In this document: in pieces, positions 37,480 to 49,643 of the stretch
Layout: every line of letters begins with the position of its first letter
How positions within the stretch are numbered: position 1 is the stretch's first letter
From: Gloeophyllum trabeum ATCC 11539
Taxonomy: Eukaryota; Basidiomycota; Agaricomycetes; Gloeophyllales; Gloeophyllaceae
Length of the DNA stretch: 64,000 nt
Assembly (NCBI RefSeq): GCF_000344685.1
Contig: NW_006920412.1
Coordinates: 2,908,537 to 2,972,536, forward strand
Direction of reading: 5' to 3'
The notes under the pieces: model-generated
The model's database searches: none
What the model saw: only the letters and a program-made list of their open reading frames with translations
Told to the model about the DNA's origin: nothing
Translations under genes and position numbers: made by a program

Positions 37480-39281
37480 ATGCCCCCTGTAACGAAACCT
37501 GGTCAGGAGAGATACGACTACATCTGTATCGGTGGAGGGAGTGGTGGGATTGCCTCGTCTGTGAGTACTCTGCGCGCGGAGGATCTTTGCCTTACTCAGC
37601 GTACCTGTTCGTAGCGCCGAGCCGCACAATATGGCAAGAAGGTCGCGCTGATAGAGGAGACAGAGCGCTTGGGTGGTACTTGTGTTAACGTCGGTAAGTC
37701 GACGCTATGAAGCCAGGTATGGGCGTATGACTGACCGAATTGCACTGCAACAGGATGTGTGCCAAAAAAGGTCAGATTTATGTGCACGCTAAGTCAGCCT
37801 CAGCCTCATATCCATACCACTAGATTATGTGGCATGCAGCCGACATCGCTGAGAAAATCAGACACGCAAAGAACTACCAGTTTCAAGGCCCGGGTATCGG
37901 CTCCCCCCAGTTCGACTGGGCCTCCTTCAAACCGCAGCGTGACGCATACATCCGCAGATTAAACGGCATCTACGACAAGAACCTAGGCAACGACGGCGTT
38001 GAGCACCACCACGGGCGCGCGCGCCTGCTCGCGGCGGACAAGGTCGAGGTTACCCGGCCAGACGGGAGCAAGTACACGCTGGAGGCTGACAACATAACCA
38101 TCGCCGTCGGCGGGCGGCCGACGATCCCCTCGGACGACAAAATCCCCGGTGCGTCGCTCGGTACGGACTCAGATGGGTTCTTCGACCTGCCCGAGCAGCC
38201 GAAGCGCGTCGCGGTCGTCGGTGCGGGTTACATTGCTGTCGAGCTTGCGGGCGTTTTCCACACCCTCGGCAGCGAGACGCACGTGTTTATCCGACACGAC
38301 CACGTCCTCCGCACGTTCGACCCGATGATCCAGGAGACCCTCACGAACTGGATGGAGCACACCGGCGTGAATATCCACAAGAACAGCAATATCACGCGCG
38401 TGGACGGGCAGAAGGGCTCCCCGCTGACGCTGCACACGGACAAGGGCGAGAAGGTCGAGGTCGACTACCTCCTGTGGGCTATCGGACGGCACGCGAACAC
38501 GGAGAACCTCGGCCTGGAGGAGCTGGGCATCGAGATGGACAAGCAGGGCAATGTTATTGTGGACAAGTACCAGAATACGAAGGTGAAGGGTGTCTATGCT
38601 ATCGGCGATGTTGCTGGCAAGGCGCTCTTGACCCCCGTGGCTATTGCGGCTGGTCGTCGGTTGTCGAACCGACTCTTTGGGCCTCCAGAGTACAAGGATC
38701 AGTTCTTGGACTACTCGAATATCCCCACCGTCGTCTTCTCGTAAGTCTCTTACTCTTTCGTCTGGGAACATACCATTAACGCGCACCAGTCATCCGCCAA
38801 TTGGTACTGTTGGTCTGACGGAGCCTGAAGCTCGAGAGAAATACGGCGACGCGGTCAAAATCTGTAAGCACCCATCTTCTTCCACTGAGATATGCTGTAA
38901 TGGAGCGATGCTTCTGCAGACAAGTCCTCCTTCCGAGCGCTCTACTTTTCAATGGTCGACGAGGACCACAAGGAGCCCACAGTCTACAAGCTGATCGTCC
39001 AAGGCCCCGAGGAGCGCGTTGTCGGGATTCACATCATTGGCATGGGCAGCGACGAGGTGATGCAGGGCTTCGGCGTTGCTGTCAAGATGGGAGGTGCGTT
39101 GCAGGCTGCATAAACACTACTAGACGGGACGTTTGCTGACCCAAGGTTGTCCGTAGCGCGCAAAAAGGACTTGGATGATACTGTTGCGATTCATCCCACT
39201 TCTGCCGAAGGTAGTCGCTATCGTTGTCTCGATTGACTCTTGCTGACGCATCGGTTAACAGAACTGGTTACTCTTCGCTGA
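37480..39281 (+). CDS. GLR1: glutathione reductase (NADPH)
   Basis: The start used is ATG at 37480 (MPPVTKPGQERYDYICIGGG), which matches the family N-terminus. Two in-frame ATGs upstream (37417, 37426) would add a basic, Ser-rich leader. FAD site GGGSGGIASSRRAAQYGKKVALIEE; redox-active disulfide GGTCVNVGCVPKK split by an intron; NADPH-binding VVGAGYIAVELAGVF; second FAD motif YAIGDVAGKALLTPVAI; C-terminal HPTSAEELVTLR with the catalytic His-Glu pair. It reduces GSSG to GSH and supplies GSH to the transferases nearby. The exon at 37827-38741 is the longest. The last exon is a short one ending with TGA at 39279-39281. No disruption was seen. Confidence 0.95.
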
Positions 39282-39635
39282 TGGAGGGATGGTGGGTTTG
39301 TCTGCTGGCTAGAGAATGGAACGAAGGTTCTACTTTGTAGTTTTGTATCGATACTTTTACTGTATGTCGGAATGGTAGACTTTCGTCTATGAGTATTTTT
39401 GTCAATGGACTTGAGCCGCCTGGAAAGACGCTTGCCACGAATTTCAGCTACAATTGTCGAAAGGAACTGTGGCGGTGACGCGACGACAACGTCACGCGCG
39501 TACGCGATCGCCCTTGCTTCTCAGCCACACACTACTTTGACACTACTAGTACTGCTTGCATTGTGGCCCTTGCTTCCGCGAAATCCCGACGCTTTTGCTA
39601 ACCGCTGGAACGAGGCTCCTGCGGAACTTTGAACT
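39282..39635. other. intergenic, no gene seen
   Basis: About 350 bases between glutathione reductase and HAT1, both rightward. It should contain the HAT1 promoter; no clear motif. Confidence 0.35.
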
Positions 39636-41576
39636 ATGGCAGACTGGACGTGCAGCGCCAACGAGGCTCTTACTTTATCCTTGGGTCAGTCCTGGTTCTC
39701 GAGATCCTATGCGCGTTTCAGGCCGTCTGACGCGTCTCTTCGCGGCGTGTCGGATATGGGCATGTATTATTGATGGGATGGAACGTATGCAACTGTACAG
39801 TGCGCGCCGAGAAGGATAAGGAAGCTTTAGCGGAGGACGAGTCGTATGAGGGATTCCATCCGGTGTTTACCTACCCCGTGAGTCTGTTCTTCCATTTCGC
39901 CGATACAAGCCACTGTGATTGGGCATGCATCTCACCTGACATTTTCTGTACGCAGATCTTTGGTGAAGAGGAGACGATATATGGGTATAAAGACCTCGTG
40001 ATAAATGTGTGTGCCCTTCCTCGCGCCCCATTGGTTTGGGCTCACGAACCGGACTGCATGTAGTTGAGGTTTGCGTCGGGGTCTCTCGCGCAGTATCTGT
40101 CCGTGAGATGGTCGGAGAAATTGGAGTCTTCCTCCACGGTCGATGATGTCGAGGGTACCCTGGCTAAATTCATACCAGAAGGTACGGGAGAACAAACCGT
40201 CGTGTGGCTGACGCTGAGCATTCTCTCGTGACATTCCATCCCCGTCAGACTATTACAAGCAGGAAGATACTTTCGCGAGTCGGGTGGAACTTGAGGCCAC
40301 TTCCTTTGAGCCACTCGGCGAGAAGATATATTCGTACAAGCGACGGTCTCCCGCGGCTTTAGGGAAGCGCAAGGCAGTCATCCCACAGGATGCTCTTGAC
40401 CCTGAGGACCCCGATACCGTTATCTACGAGGTGTACCACGTAAGTCCACTCTCGCATGATACTCAGATCACTCATAATGAAATGCATGGCATGGATTGTT
40501 TAACTCACAGGCGACATGGAACACTCTGGGCTTCCGAGAATATCACCGAAGAATGCAATTATTTATTCTGCTATATATCGAAGGTGGCTCTTATATCAAC
40601 GAGGAAGAGGACTCATGGGAATTCGTCGTGTTGTGAGTCACATTGTCTGTTCAGTTGGCAAGCTGACATGCTAGACTTCGTCACAGGTTCGAGAGACGGA
40701 AGCGAAAAGATGCGCCGAGCACCCCTACCTATCATTTTGTGGGATACTCGTCCCTATACCCGTTCTACTGTTATCCAGAAAGAGTCAGAATGCGACTCAG
40801 GTGAGTGAAACCTCTTCTATCAATGCCGAACCGTGGTTAATATTATATCCAGCCAATTTGTCATCGTGCCTCCATATCAACGGCAAGGCCACGGTTGTAT
40901 GTCACCACATCTTTGTGAAGAAACACTGCTTTCGCTCACACAACTCCGCCATAGCTGAACTCTACAACTCGATCTACCAATATATAGTATCCCGGCCAGA
41001 TATAGCTGAACTAACAGTAGAAGATCCCGCCGAGGCATTCGAGGATCTCCGGGACGTGAATGACCTCAAAATGCTGTTAAATCACACGCAGTTCATGGAA
41101 GAAGCATTAGGTCCGGAAGTTGCTTCTGCTGCAGGCGGTAAGGTCCCCAGGCGTAAGGGCGCCGCCAAGGGAAAGGGTAAGCTGGGCCCTCCGGCGGATA
41201 AGGGCTGGGTCGAGAGATGGAGAAGAGAGCTGAAGATGGCAGGGGTAGGGCGTTCTTTCGCGTTGCAGCTGGATAAAGGCAATCGCTCACTTCTGCGGGT
41301 TTAGCGCCAATTCTCTCGGCTCGTCGAGATGCTTATACTTCTCTATATGGACCCCGCTGATGCTGTCGCTGCTCGAGCATATCGGCTACAAGTCAAGGAG
41401 CGGATATACCGCTTTAATTTCGTAAGACTACTTATTCGAGACTGTAGCTCACCCCTAAATCATGTCCATAGGAGGTACTGGCGCAGATGGAGAAGCCAGA
41501 AAGGCAGGAGAAATTGGAAGAGACATTCCATAGTGTAAAAGAGGATTATCTGCGAATTTTATCGAGTGTCCGGTAG
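39636..41576 (+). CDS. HAT1: type B histone acetyltransferase catalytic subunit Hat1
   Basis: The start is MADWTCSANEALTLSLV (39636), spliced to RAEKDKEALAEDESYEGFHPVFTYP. Family blocks follow: IFGEEETIYGYKDLVI, LRFASGSLAQYLSVRWSEKL, SSTVDDVEGTLAKFIP, REYHRRMQLFILLYIEGGSY, YHFVGYSSLYPFYCYPERVR, SQFVIVPPYQRQGHGSELY (acetyl-CoA binding motif QRQGHG), and RPDIAELTVEDPAEAFEDLRD. The C-terminal helical part ends EDYLRILSSVR and TAG at 41574-41576. Hat1 acetylates newly made histone H4 at Lys5 and Lys12, usually with the WD40 protein Hat2. Many small introns, frame intact. Confidence 0.94.
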
Positions 41577-42171
41577 GGCGAAGAGTAAACATCATATGCT
41601 GGATGTCCAAAGCCCACCGGTCTCAACGTCTTGATTTTCTCTGACACCAATAGCCAGCCATCTTATAGTTGTGGGCTCCTCCAACAACTGAAACTGGTTT
41701 AAGAGAATACAGGAGTAGTGGCGGAACCATTACAAGAATGTCACGGTTCAATCTTCAGGTTCTAGCAGTCCTTCAAGTGCCCAGATTCGCATGCTCTCCT
41801 CCCACGTCCTTTTCGTCTGGACCACTCTCCGTGATATAGTAGGGTCAGGAATGCTGAACAAGACTTCACGGCTCCATAACTTCATGGACAGGCCGTCCTG
41901 GGATGGCAGAGCGAAGAAGATCACAGACTGGTGTGCTGGGTCACTTCACCATTTATATGAACAAATTGTGCTGGGGCAGGATAGAAGAGTGAAACGCACT
42001 ATTCGGTGACCTCACGGGCAAGTAAAGGGTGACGAGAGTTGACCCAAACGGCTCGTGGAAGCCAACAGAGGCGGGAATACACGGCACTATTCATGTAGGG
42101 ATACTTGATGTTAAATACCACGGCGCCCTTATCAGCTGTCTCAAGGAATTTTTCAACCTGCCAGCTTTATC
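41577..42171. other. convergent intergenic region, no gene assigned
   Basis: About 600 bases. A plus-strand frame at 41791-42009 (72 codons) is not recognisable. On the minus strand, 42135-42000 reads openly as VEKFLETADKGAVVFNIKYP, which could be a further exon of the MYND gene, but no splice phase joins it. Confidence 0.3.
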
Positions 42172-42690
42172 TCAGTCTGTTTTAAATTTCCAATCACCAC
42201 TACAGAGTGGAAATCCTACCGCATATTGGTTCACATCGTTGTAGTCCAGGTTGTCTGCAAAAATCTTGGCCCTTCTGCTGTCAGGGTCCCGTCCATCGAG
42301 AGACAGGAAGTTAATTCGCGTCGTTGCTGGGGCATGTCTTCCGTAAACCATAGGCTCAAGTTCTTGGATCCGAGGCGTAATGTCGTCCATGTCCGGAAGG
42401 TTGGAATTGTTTCGTAGCACCTTGCATATCGGCTTGTGTTCCTTCCAGTGGGCCACCTACCAAGAGTAAAATGACCATGTATGTATTCACTGGATCTACA
42501 GTCCCACCTGACACGGTTTAGAACAGCTTATTGCAGCTCTATATAAACACAACTCTGGAGAATCGGGATATGTCACTGACTAGGAAACTTTCTTGCAAGC
42601 TCCGCACTTCATGAATTTGATATCTCCATCGGTGTCACGCCTTGTACATTGCTGGTTTTGGCAGTTCAGTGAATGGGTAGCTGAAGGCAT
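42172..42690 (-). CDS. small MYND-type zinc finger protein
   Basis: Three exons: 42690-42581, 42526-42508, 42456-42172, giving 137 residues. The MYND finger occupies residues 10-50: C-Q-N-Q-Q-C, then MKCGACKKVSYCSKPCQ and AHWKEHKPIC, with all zinc-binding Cys/His in place. Exon 2 is a 19-nt microexon carrying the CSKPCQ turn. The rest (NNSNLPDMDDITPRIQELEP ..) is unrecognised and ends at a TGA at 42174-42172. The C-terminus may continue in another exon. MYND fingers bind proline-rich partner peptides, and the role here is unknown. The start lies 136 bases from the divergent AlkB-like gene. Confidence 0.75.
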
Positions 42691-42826
42691 GCTGATGTCG
42701 GAAAGCAAGGTCAAAGTAAGGTGGTCGCACTTATCAGAGTCCCAACCTGTCCCAACCTGTTCCCTGATTTGCGGGAATTACTTCCCCGTTTTATCAAGTG
42801 GCTGTCCATAGTCTCTCCGGAAGACG

Positions 42827-44022
42827 GTGACCAGCACAGCTCTAGACATAGATGTGGCAACACCGCACCCGCCTGTGAAGTTCACACTGGCATTCATCAT
42901 CCCATCACCGACACGTACTTGCATACTGCAGGGCATATCGTCCTCAAATTCGATGGGAAGCAAAGGGGAAGTGTCTGTAACTACTACGAATCTCGTTAAG
43001 CGCTGTTGTGCACGAAACGACTTCGAGCGCAGTCCTGTACTGGGACCAGGTGACAGGATCGGCGAAGGGGACACCAGCATTATCTTACATTTCCTTCCTC
43101 GCGAGCTAGCGGATATCGCCTTCGAACAACTGAAAAATGAAGTCAAGTGGAATACAATGTACCATCGAGGTAAGGAAGCAGGTGATGCAGAGGAACGATA
43201 ATGAACTGCTGTGCGTGCAGGCGGCGAAGTCCCTCGACTTGTGGCGGTCCAGGGGCAGGTGAATGATGATGGAAGGTAAGAAGGACACAGATCAATCAAC
43301 CGATTTTGCTAACCGGCCCTGCACGTTGGTGCTTCAGCTTCCCGTTATACAGACACCCAGCCGATGAATCTCCTCCCATTCGTCCCTTTTCGCCTACGGT
43401 ATCTTTGATCAGGGAGCATGTCGAGAAAGTGCTCAATCATCCCGTCAACCATGTCCTGATTCAGTTATACCGTGGAGGTGCCGACTACATCTCTGAGCAC
43501 TCGGACAAGACCGTTGATGTGGTCAGAGGATCAAAAATAGTGAACGTCAGTCTGGGGGCGCAGCGTATAATGGTCCTTCAGACAAAGAAGGAATCCGCTC
43601 GACCCGACAGTAGTGCGGGGGATGCCAGGTCCTCTCGACTGACCCAACGCATTCCGCTTCCGCACAACTCCATGTTTGTGATGGGACTCGACACTAATAG
43701 GAAGTGGATGCATGGCATACGCCCCGACAAACGCCCGGCCTCCGTGAAATCGGAGGACGAGAGATTCGCCAACGGGGAGCGTATTAGTCTGACATTCCGC
43801 CGCATTGGCACTTTCTTGACCGCAGATGAATCATTCATCTATGGTCAAGGTGCTAAGGGGAAGACAAGAGAACAACAGCGTCCTGTGGTGAATGGGACTG
43901 AGGAGGCGGCAAAGCTTATCGAAGCCTTCGGTGCTGAGAACCATGATAGCAAGTTCGACTGGGACAAGGGCTACGGGGAGGGTTTTGATGTGTTACACTC
44001 TACGAGCAGAGGAACCGAGTGA
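42827..44022 (+). CDS. AlkB-like 2-oxoglutarate/Fe(II) dioxygenase
   Basis: Three exons: 42827-43169, 43221-43275, 43338-44022, giving 360 residues. The jelly-roll core shows GDTSIILHFLPRELADIAFE, PRLVAVQGQV, SFPLYRHPADESPPIRPFSP and VNHVLIQLYRGGADYISEHSDKT, where the iron ligands are His187 and Asp189. Later come MFVMGLDTNRKWMHGI (third ligand His) and ERISLTFRRIGTFL (2-oxoglutarate Arg). The order matches the AlkB family, which removes alkyl groups from nucleic acids by oxidation. The Asp/Lys-rich C-terminal 70 residues are extra. The first ~40 residues are not conserved in appearance, so the true start could be a later ATG (MGSKGEV). Confidence 0.88.
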
Positions 44023-44796
44023 ATACCGCTGGCGACCCGGACGGGAGACTATTTTCTCAGTACCTATCAATGAACGTGGATATATCCCCAACCTCGGGGG
44101 ACTGGAAAAATCGGAAGTCCGACTGCTGATTCTACGAGTGAGCCTCGGGGTTGAGACTCGCGAGTTTGCCTTTCTTTCCATGCCGACGCCGATCCGTGGG
44201 CGATCCCGATGTCAGCGGGACGGTGGTCTATTTTCTGCTCCCGCCTGGTACTAATGCACGTAGCGCGGGGCTAAAAATACTTGGATATCTAAACGGTGAT
44301 GTCTGCCGCAGATAATATCAATACGAGATGTTCTCTGCCGCTCATCCTTGATGCAGTTATCCCCAGGCATGTCGGATTTGTGAGTGTCCGAAAGCACAGC
44401 CTACATGAGCCTGAAGCAGCAGCGAGCTGCATGCAAACACGAGGATAACAGCATTAGCGCTTTCTCTTATGAGGCTCGTTAGAGTCTCCTAGCCCCGACC
44501 TTCGACGCCTCCGATCTAGTGGTTGAAGGAGCACATACCTAGAAAGATGCCCCATTAATCAAGGATTCTGACTGCGTCATCATCAGGTACGCCAGATCAA
44601 GCAGTCGTATCTCGAAGCGCGCGTTAGCAACAGTCCTCGGTCTCCGTCAAAGTCCGTCGGGCAAGGCGGTACCTCTCGCGGGAGTGACTGTGCTAGATTC
44701 GCCGAACCCGCGGAAAGCTGCCTGCGTGAGCCTTGCCGTGCCTCTCGCAGTAGAATAAAAGACCACGTACATAGCACGACTTCAGACAAGCAAACC
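44023..44796. other. intergenic, no gene seen
   Basis: About 770 bases upstream of the P450 gene; nothing recognisable on either strand. An A-rich AATAAAAG at about 44754 could serve as a weak TATA element. Confidence 0.35.
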
Positions 44797-46842
44797 ATGC
44801 TCGTTTATAATGCCGTCTTCCTGCTCACCATAATACTCAGCATCGCGATTGTAAATCGTAGAGTCCGCTTATCGAGGAGGCGCCTACCTCCAGGTCCAAT
44901 AGGGCACATCCTATTCGGAGTCCAATCTCGTGATATTGGAGACCAGCCTTGGAAAACATACACTACGTGGTCCAAACGATACGGTGAGATCCCTGATCGC
45001 AAAATGTCCTTGCATAAGTTCATGACAACACAAAGGACCTTTGACTTACTTTCGAATGGCTCGACGCCAGTTTCTCGTACTCTCTTCGGTGCAGGCAGTG
45101 ACAGACCTGTTAGAGAAAAGGGCCTCAATATACTCCGATCGACCGCGAAAATACGTGTGGGATGAGATAGTTGGTCGGAAGCACTCCGTGTTCAATATTT
45201 CCAGCCGCAGCGAGCGATTCCGCAAATATCGATGGATGATGGGTTCGGGCTTGAACTCGAAGGCAATACAAGAGTATACCCAGTTCTTCGAGCGGGAGAA
45301 CCAAGTTATGCTTCAGGCTTTACACAAAGACCCAGGCAATTTCGCAAAGCTTTTGCGTAGGTGAGCATCATTCTCTGGACGAAAACGAACGAATGGAGGT
45401 CAACCTGTGTATACTGTAGGAATGCAGGTGCCACTATAATGCAAATAACTTATGGATATCACGTCACCACGGATGACGATCCATTCATTGAGATAGTGGA
45501 GACAAACAATGCCCTCAGTGCGAAAGCCATGGCACCCGGGAGGTACCTCGTCGACTCGTTTCCTTTCCGTGCGTAGTTTGGGACCTTGATATTTCACAAA
45601 GCGACCTGACTCTTGCCGCTGCAGTTCGCTTTATCCCATCTTGGTTCCCGGGGGCGCACTTCCACGCGGAGCTGAAGGAATTTCAGCGGTACCTAAACAG
45701 AGAAAACGAGATACCCTACCGGTGGGTACGGGAGCAGATGGTCAGTGTTCGACAGGCTATAACTAAGGGCTAGGTTTGCGAGTCAACTGAACCCATCATC
45801 CAGGCCAAAGGCGCACACGATGAATCCTTCGTCTCCCGGCTAGTACTGCCGCCCGGTGGTCAGACATTAAGTTGGGAGGAAGAAGACTGCATCAAGTGGA
45901 CCGCAGCGGGTCTATACAGTGGGGGCGCCGACACGGTCCGTATAATCAGCGTACTCGAGCTTCAGCCCCCACTGATGAGGGCTACTTACAGACTGTGTCC
46001 GCCATGCTCACGTTCTTCATGGCAATGGTGTTGTATCCCAACATACAAAGGCGAGCGCAGGATGAGCTGGCTTCTCTCCTCAGCAAAGGCCAGGAAGAAG
46101 ACTGCATATGCAGACTGTCCAGGACGAAGGATCGCGGGAAACTGCCGTATGTCGAGGCATTAATCAAAGAGGTGTTAAGGTGGGGAAGTGTTGCACCTGT
46201 CGGTGAGTGACAAAGGTTGACAGAGCACACAATTCGATTATGAGACTGGCCATGAGCTCTTCCACATTCGTTGGTACAAGATGACGAGTATATGGGCTAC
46301 CGTATTCCCAAGGGCACTACCGTAATTGCTAATATATGGTGAGGTCGATTCAGTCATGGAAGTGATGACTCACTATATCCGGTGGTTAGGGCGTTGATGC
46401 AAGACCCGTACACGTATCCTAACCCGGAGGCGTTCAATCCCGAAAGATTTCTATCTGCGAACCAGCCTGACCCCAGGTCGTTCGTCTTCGGCTTCGGACG
46501 AAGGATGTGTCCAGGTAGGCAGGTCCCCTCTGTTCAGACACGGACCCTTATCTGATTTGTATAAATACATGCAGGTCAGCAATTTGCAGAGTTGTCCCTT
46601 TTCCTGCAGATCACGTCCATCCTCGCAACGTACAACATCTTCCCTTATCTGGATTGGGATGGAAAGGAAATTCTTCCAGTCAGAGAATATGTGAATGGAA
46701 TTGTCACGTACGTCCCGCCTCTCCAAGACTCTCTGGTGTAGTTCTGTGTTGACAATCGTTCAGGCATCCCGTGGCATTCAAGTGCAAAATCGTACCAAGA
46801 TCGGAGGCTACTTTGAGCACCCTCTGCGACACGCAGTACTGA
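44797..46842 (+). CDS. cytochrome P450 monooxygenase
   Basis: The start is ATG at 44797. An N-terminal membrane anchor (MLVYNAVFLLTIILSIAIVN) is followed by the proline-rich hinge RRLPPGPIGHILFG. Helix C region WMMGSGLNSKAIQEY; helix I region AAGLYSGGADT; ExxR in ALIKEVLRW; the PERF-like block NPEAFNPERFLSA; and the heme-binding loop FGFGRRMCPG with the axial Cys. The tail runs to TGA at 46840-46842. It has about ten small introns and no frame break. The layout resembles basidiomycete P450s annotated as O-methylsterigmatocystin-oxidoreductase-like (clan of CYP64), but family and substrate cannot be named from sequence alone. ER membrane, oxygen- and reductase-dependent. Confidence 0.92.
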
Positions 46843-47113
46843 CGATGGGCACATGTGGAGGCGGCGCTATACCGAATAACATGCTATCCTACCATCGTAA
46901 TGATCGCACCGTCACAGTCAGTGGTCATAGATTCAGGTCCAGTGTAACCTTATCTACTGCCATACCCGCTCATTATTTATTGAACTCATGTAGCCATACA
47001 CACGCTTTATTAGTACACCCTGTAAAATTAATCAGGATCCTTCGCTACTGTCATACTGTAAGTGTCGTAACTCACCAGCCATCCCCAGGAAGCACTAGCC
47101 CTACCTAAGACAC

Positions 47114-47580
47114 TCAGAACTCATCTCTCTTCCTTCTGGTTGTCGGAGCGGCTAGGACCTGGACCGCTCTTACACCATCGCTCGTCTGAAGACTCTGCAC
47201 TATTTCATTGCCCCATGTAGCCCATTGCTCCCTTGGCACTCCGATTAGATGGACATCCTGCAGTTCCCCAACATTTCCCAAGTGATTCAGTGCGACGGGG
47301 GTTTCCGCGTTGATATTCAGAAATTTTGGAAGTAGAGATGGAGGTATCGAGGGGGAGAGGGTTACAGTGAGATATGTCGTCGTTTCATGGTCTAGCACCT
47401 GCTGGATCGGCATCGTATGTTTGGCAGGGTGATAAAGCTTCAGAAACACGCGGCAATCGAGAACGTCGAGCTGCACTGACGGCGTCTATAAGATTGGAAG
47501 CGAAATGAAAGCTATTTACGGACGATGGAAGAGACCTTGGGAGGCGTACTGTTTTCGGTATTTACGTCGAGCTCCAGGCG
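47114..47580 (-). CDS. small unrecognised protein
   Basis: Exon 47485-47114 encodes TPSVQLDVLDCRVFLKLYHP .. ending RKRDEF with a TAA/TAG stop at 47114. A short GT..AG intron (47523-47486) joins it in phase to an upstream segment reading GDAPKRLELDVNTENSTPPK. The amino acid make-up looks like a folded globular domain, and codon use resembles neighbouring genes. I do not recognise it and cannot fix the start codon. A 112-codon frame on the other strand (47525-47863) overlaps and weakens the call. Confidence 0.4.
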
Positions 47581-47829
47581 CTTGGGCGCATCCCCTCGTT
47601 GTATACTTGTCGCCGCGAATTACTTACAAGAATGGATCCAGAGGGCCTCTACATTGGAGCGGACGCGGAGTTATATGTTTGGTCGTCAGCGGATATGCGC
47701 TCTAAACGCGACCATCGTCGCAATCGCCAGAGCGACACGCCAAGGTATAGCAAGCCCAGCATCAGTTGCGGTAGCAGTTACGCTCTTTGTTCGAGTCCAG
47801 CTTGACAGACGTCGACCAAGCGGATTGAT

Positions 47830-49194
47830 ATGGCGGCGTCCTCGGGAGCTACAACGCCTTTGACGGGCCAGGTCGGCGGCCACCCTGGTGTGCTAACAGT
47901 GGCGGACGATAGTCTCATAATCAAGCCCACACTCCCGGACGAACTCCACTTTTACCAGAGCGTCCTGCCCTCACCAGAGTTCGACACGTTGCGAGACTGG
48001 ATACCTAGGTTCGTTGGAACACTGACGCGTGCTGGAGAGACCACGGAGACGGGGGAGGTCGTCTTGAAGGATGATGCACCGTCCAACGAGAAAGAGGTGC
48101 GTCCCTAATCATCGGTAAATCGAACGCGCGGCAACACGAACATCTTTGCAGTTCCTTGTCCTGGAAAATGTGACCGCGAATTTTACGAAGCCTAACATCG
48201 TCGATCTGAAACTGGGCACAGTGCTGTATGACGATTCAGCCTCCCCCGAGAAGAAGGAGCGGATGATAAAGACTGCTGCATCAACCACTTCACTTACCAC
48301 CGGCTTGAGAGTCACTGGCTTCCAGGTTAGTGGCATGTATTCTGTATTCGCAATCCGATGTGCAAACACTGTTTTGTGCAGCACTAACTAACTATTCATC
48401 GGCAGGTCTTTGACAACGCTACCTTCACAACGATTACGACGCCCAAGGAGTATGGTAAATCCATTAAACCAGACGACTTACCAGAAGCGTTCAGAAGGAT
48501 ATTCCCTGTCACGTCCATACCCCTCCCAACTCAAGAATCAAATTCTGCGGTGGACTCGGCCTCTCCGAGTAATACACTGCAAGTCCCCTCTTCAGACGCC
48601 ACCCCAGATCCCGGACTGCCCGCGCCCACCCTTCTACGCATTCTGCTGTCACTGAAGACAGACATCGAAGCGATCCGGGACGCCGTGAAATCGATAGAAA
48701 TGCGGATGGTGGCTGCAAGCCTTCTCATCGTCTACGAGGGCCAGGCCCAAATTGCCCAGTCGATATGGCAAGCGCACGGCGGTGAGCCGGGTGAAGGGGA
48801 AACTGACAGAGTGGCCCGGATACTGCAAGCGGAGGGTGACGAAGAGATCTCGTCCGAATACGACTCAGGTTCCGATACCTCGGACGAAGAAATCGAGGTG
48901 GATGCGGATGCATCGTTCGAGACGACTACGTCCACAGCGACGGACAATACTGGGGAGGGCAACATTTCTTACTCCTCCGTGTCCAGTTTGTCAAGTCTGT
49001 CTTCACTTTCCTCTTTGTCCTCGGACGCCCCCACGGCTCCATACGTCGTGCGTCTGATCGACTTCGCGCACACCAAGCTTACGCCTGGAATGGGGCCCGA
49101 TGACGGCGTTCTGCTGGGGTTAGGGACTGTCCTGAAGCTATTAGAAGGAAGAATTGAAGAAGTGAGAAGGCTGGTACCCGAAGGAACTGCTTAA
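47830..49194 (+). CDS. inositol polyphosphate multikinase (Arg82/Ipk2 type)
   Basis: Three exons: 47830-48096, 48152-48325, 48406-49194, giving 409 residues. The catalytic signature PxxxDxKLG is PNIVDLKLG at 103-111. It is followed by the lysine/serine region with TTSLTTGLRVTGFQV, the SLL motif AASLLIVYEG, and IDFAHTKLTPGMGPDDGVLLGL near the end. Between them lies an acidic insertion (EISSEYDSGSDTSDEEIEVD) and a Ser/Leu repeat (SSLSS units at about 48970-49020), both probably disordered. It phosphorylates IP3/IP4/IP5 in the nucleus and cytosol, linking to mRNA export and phosphate signalling. Confidence 0.93.
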
Positions 49195-49600
49195 GATTAT
49201 TTACTAGATGACGTACTCAGGCTGTAAGTAATGTGATTTTGGTCCTGCTGCTGATCAGTGTCAGAAGCAACCGCACAGCCCAAGTGTAAGAGATTGGTGA
49301 CACTTCCGCCACTGCTGAGGTAACCCTGCTCTACTTACGCCAGCCACTCAGCCTGAGAGCGGATGCTAGAAGACAATGTGGCTGTGCAAGAAGCTTCACA
49401 TCAAGCATTCAACGCCAACTACAGTCGGCACCAATCGGCTTCCTCCAGACGTCATGCTAGTGGCGTAGCATGCCCTATGACTCAAATGAATACCAATTTG
49501 AGGTCATAAGGTTGTTGGAAGACGTACCCAGAATGATCTGGTACTCGATCAGTGCTGTAGAGCCTCTCGGCGCAAGTGCCCCGCAGACCGTGCTACACCG
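49195..49600. other. intergenic, upstream region of Hsp20
   Basis: About 400 bases with no gene. A two-unit heat-shock half element GAAGCTTC is at 49390-49397. Confidence 0.4.
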
Positions 49601-49613
49601 TTCCGGAATTTTC
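49601..49613 (+). promoter_or_regulatory. heat-shock element (three alternating units)
   Basis: TTC-nn-GAA-nn-TTC (TTCCGGAATTTTC) is a perfect three-unit HSF1 binding site, 31 bases upstream of the TATA box of the small heat-shock gene. Confidence 0.8.
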
Positions 49614-49643
49614 CATAGCGCTCGAGACCACCGTACCTCAAGG

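Noticed and set aside
41791..42009. 72-codon plus-strand frame between HAT1 and the MYND gene
   Set aside because: Short, single frame, no similarity seen; could be 3' UTR.
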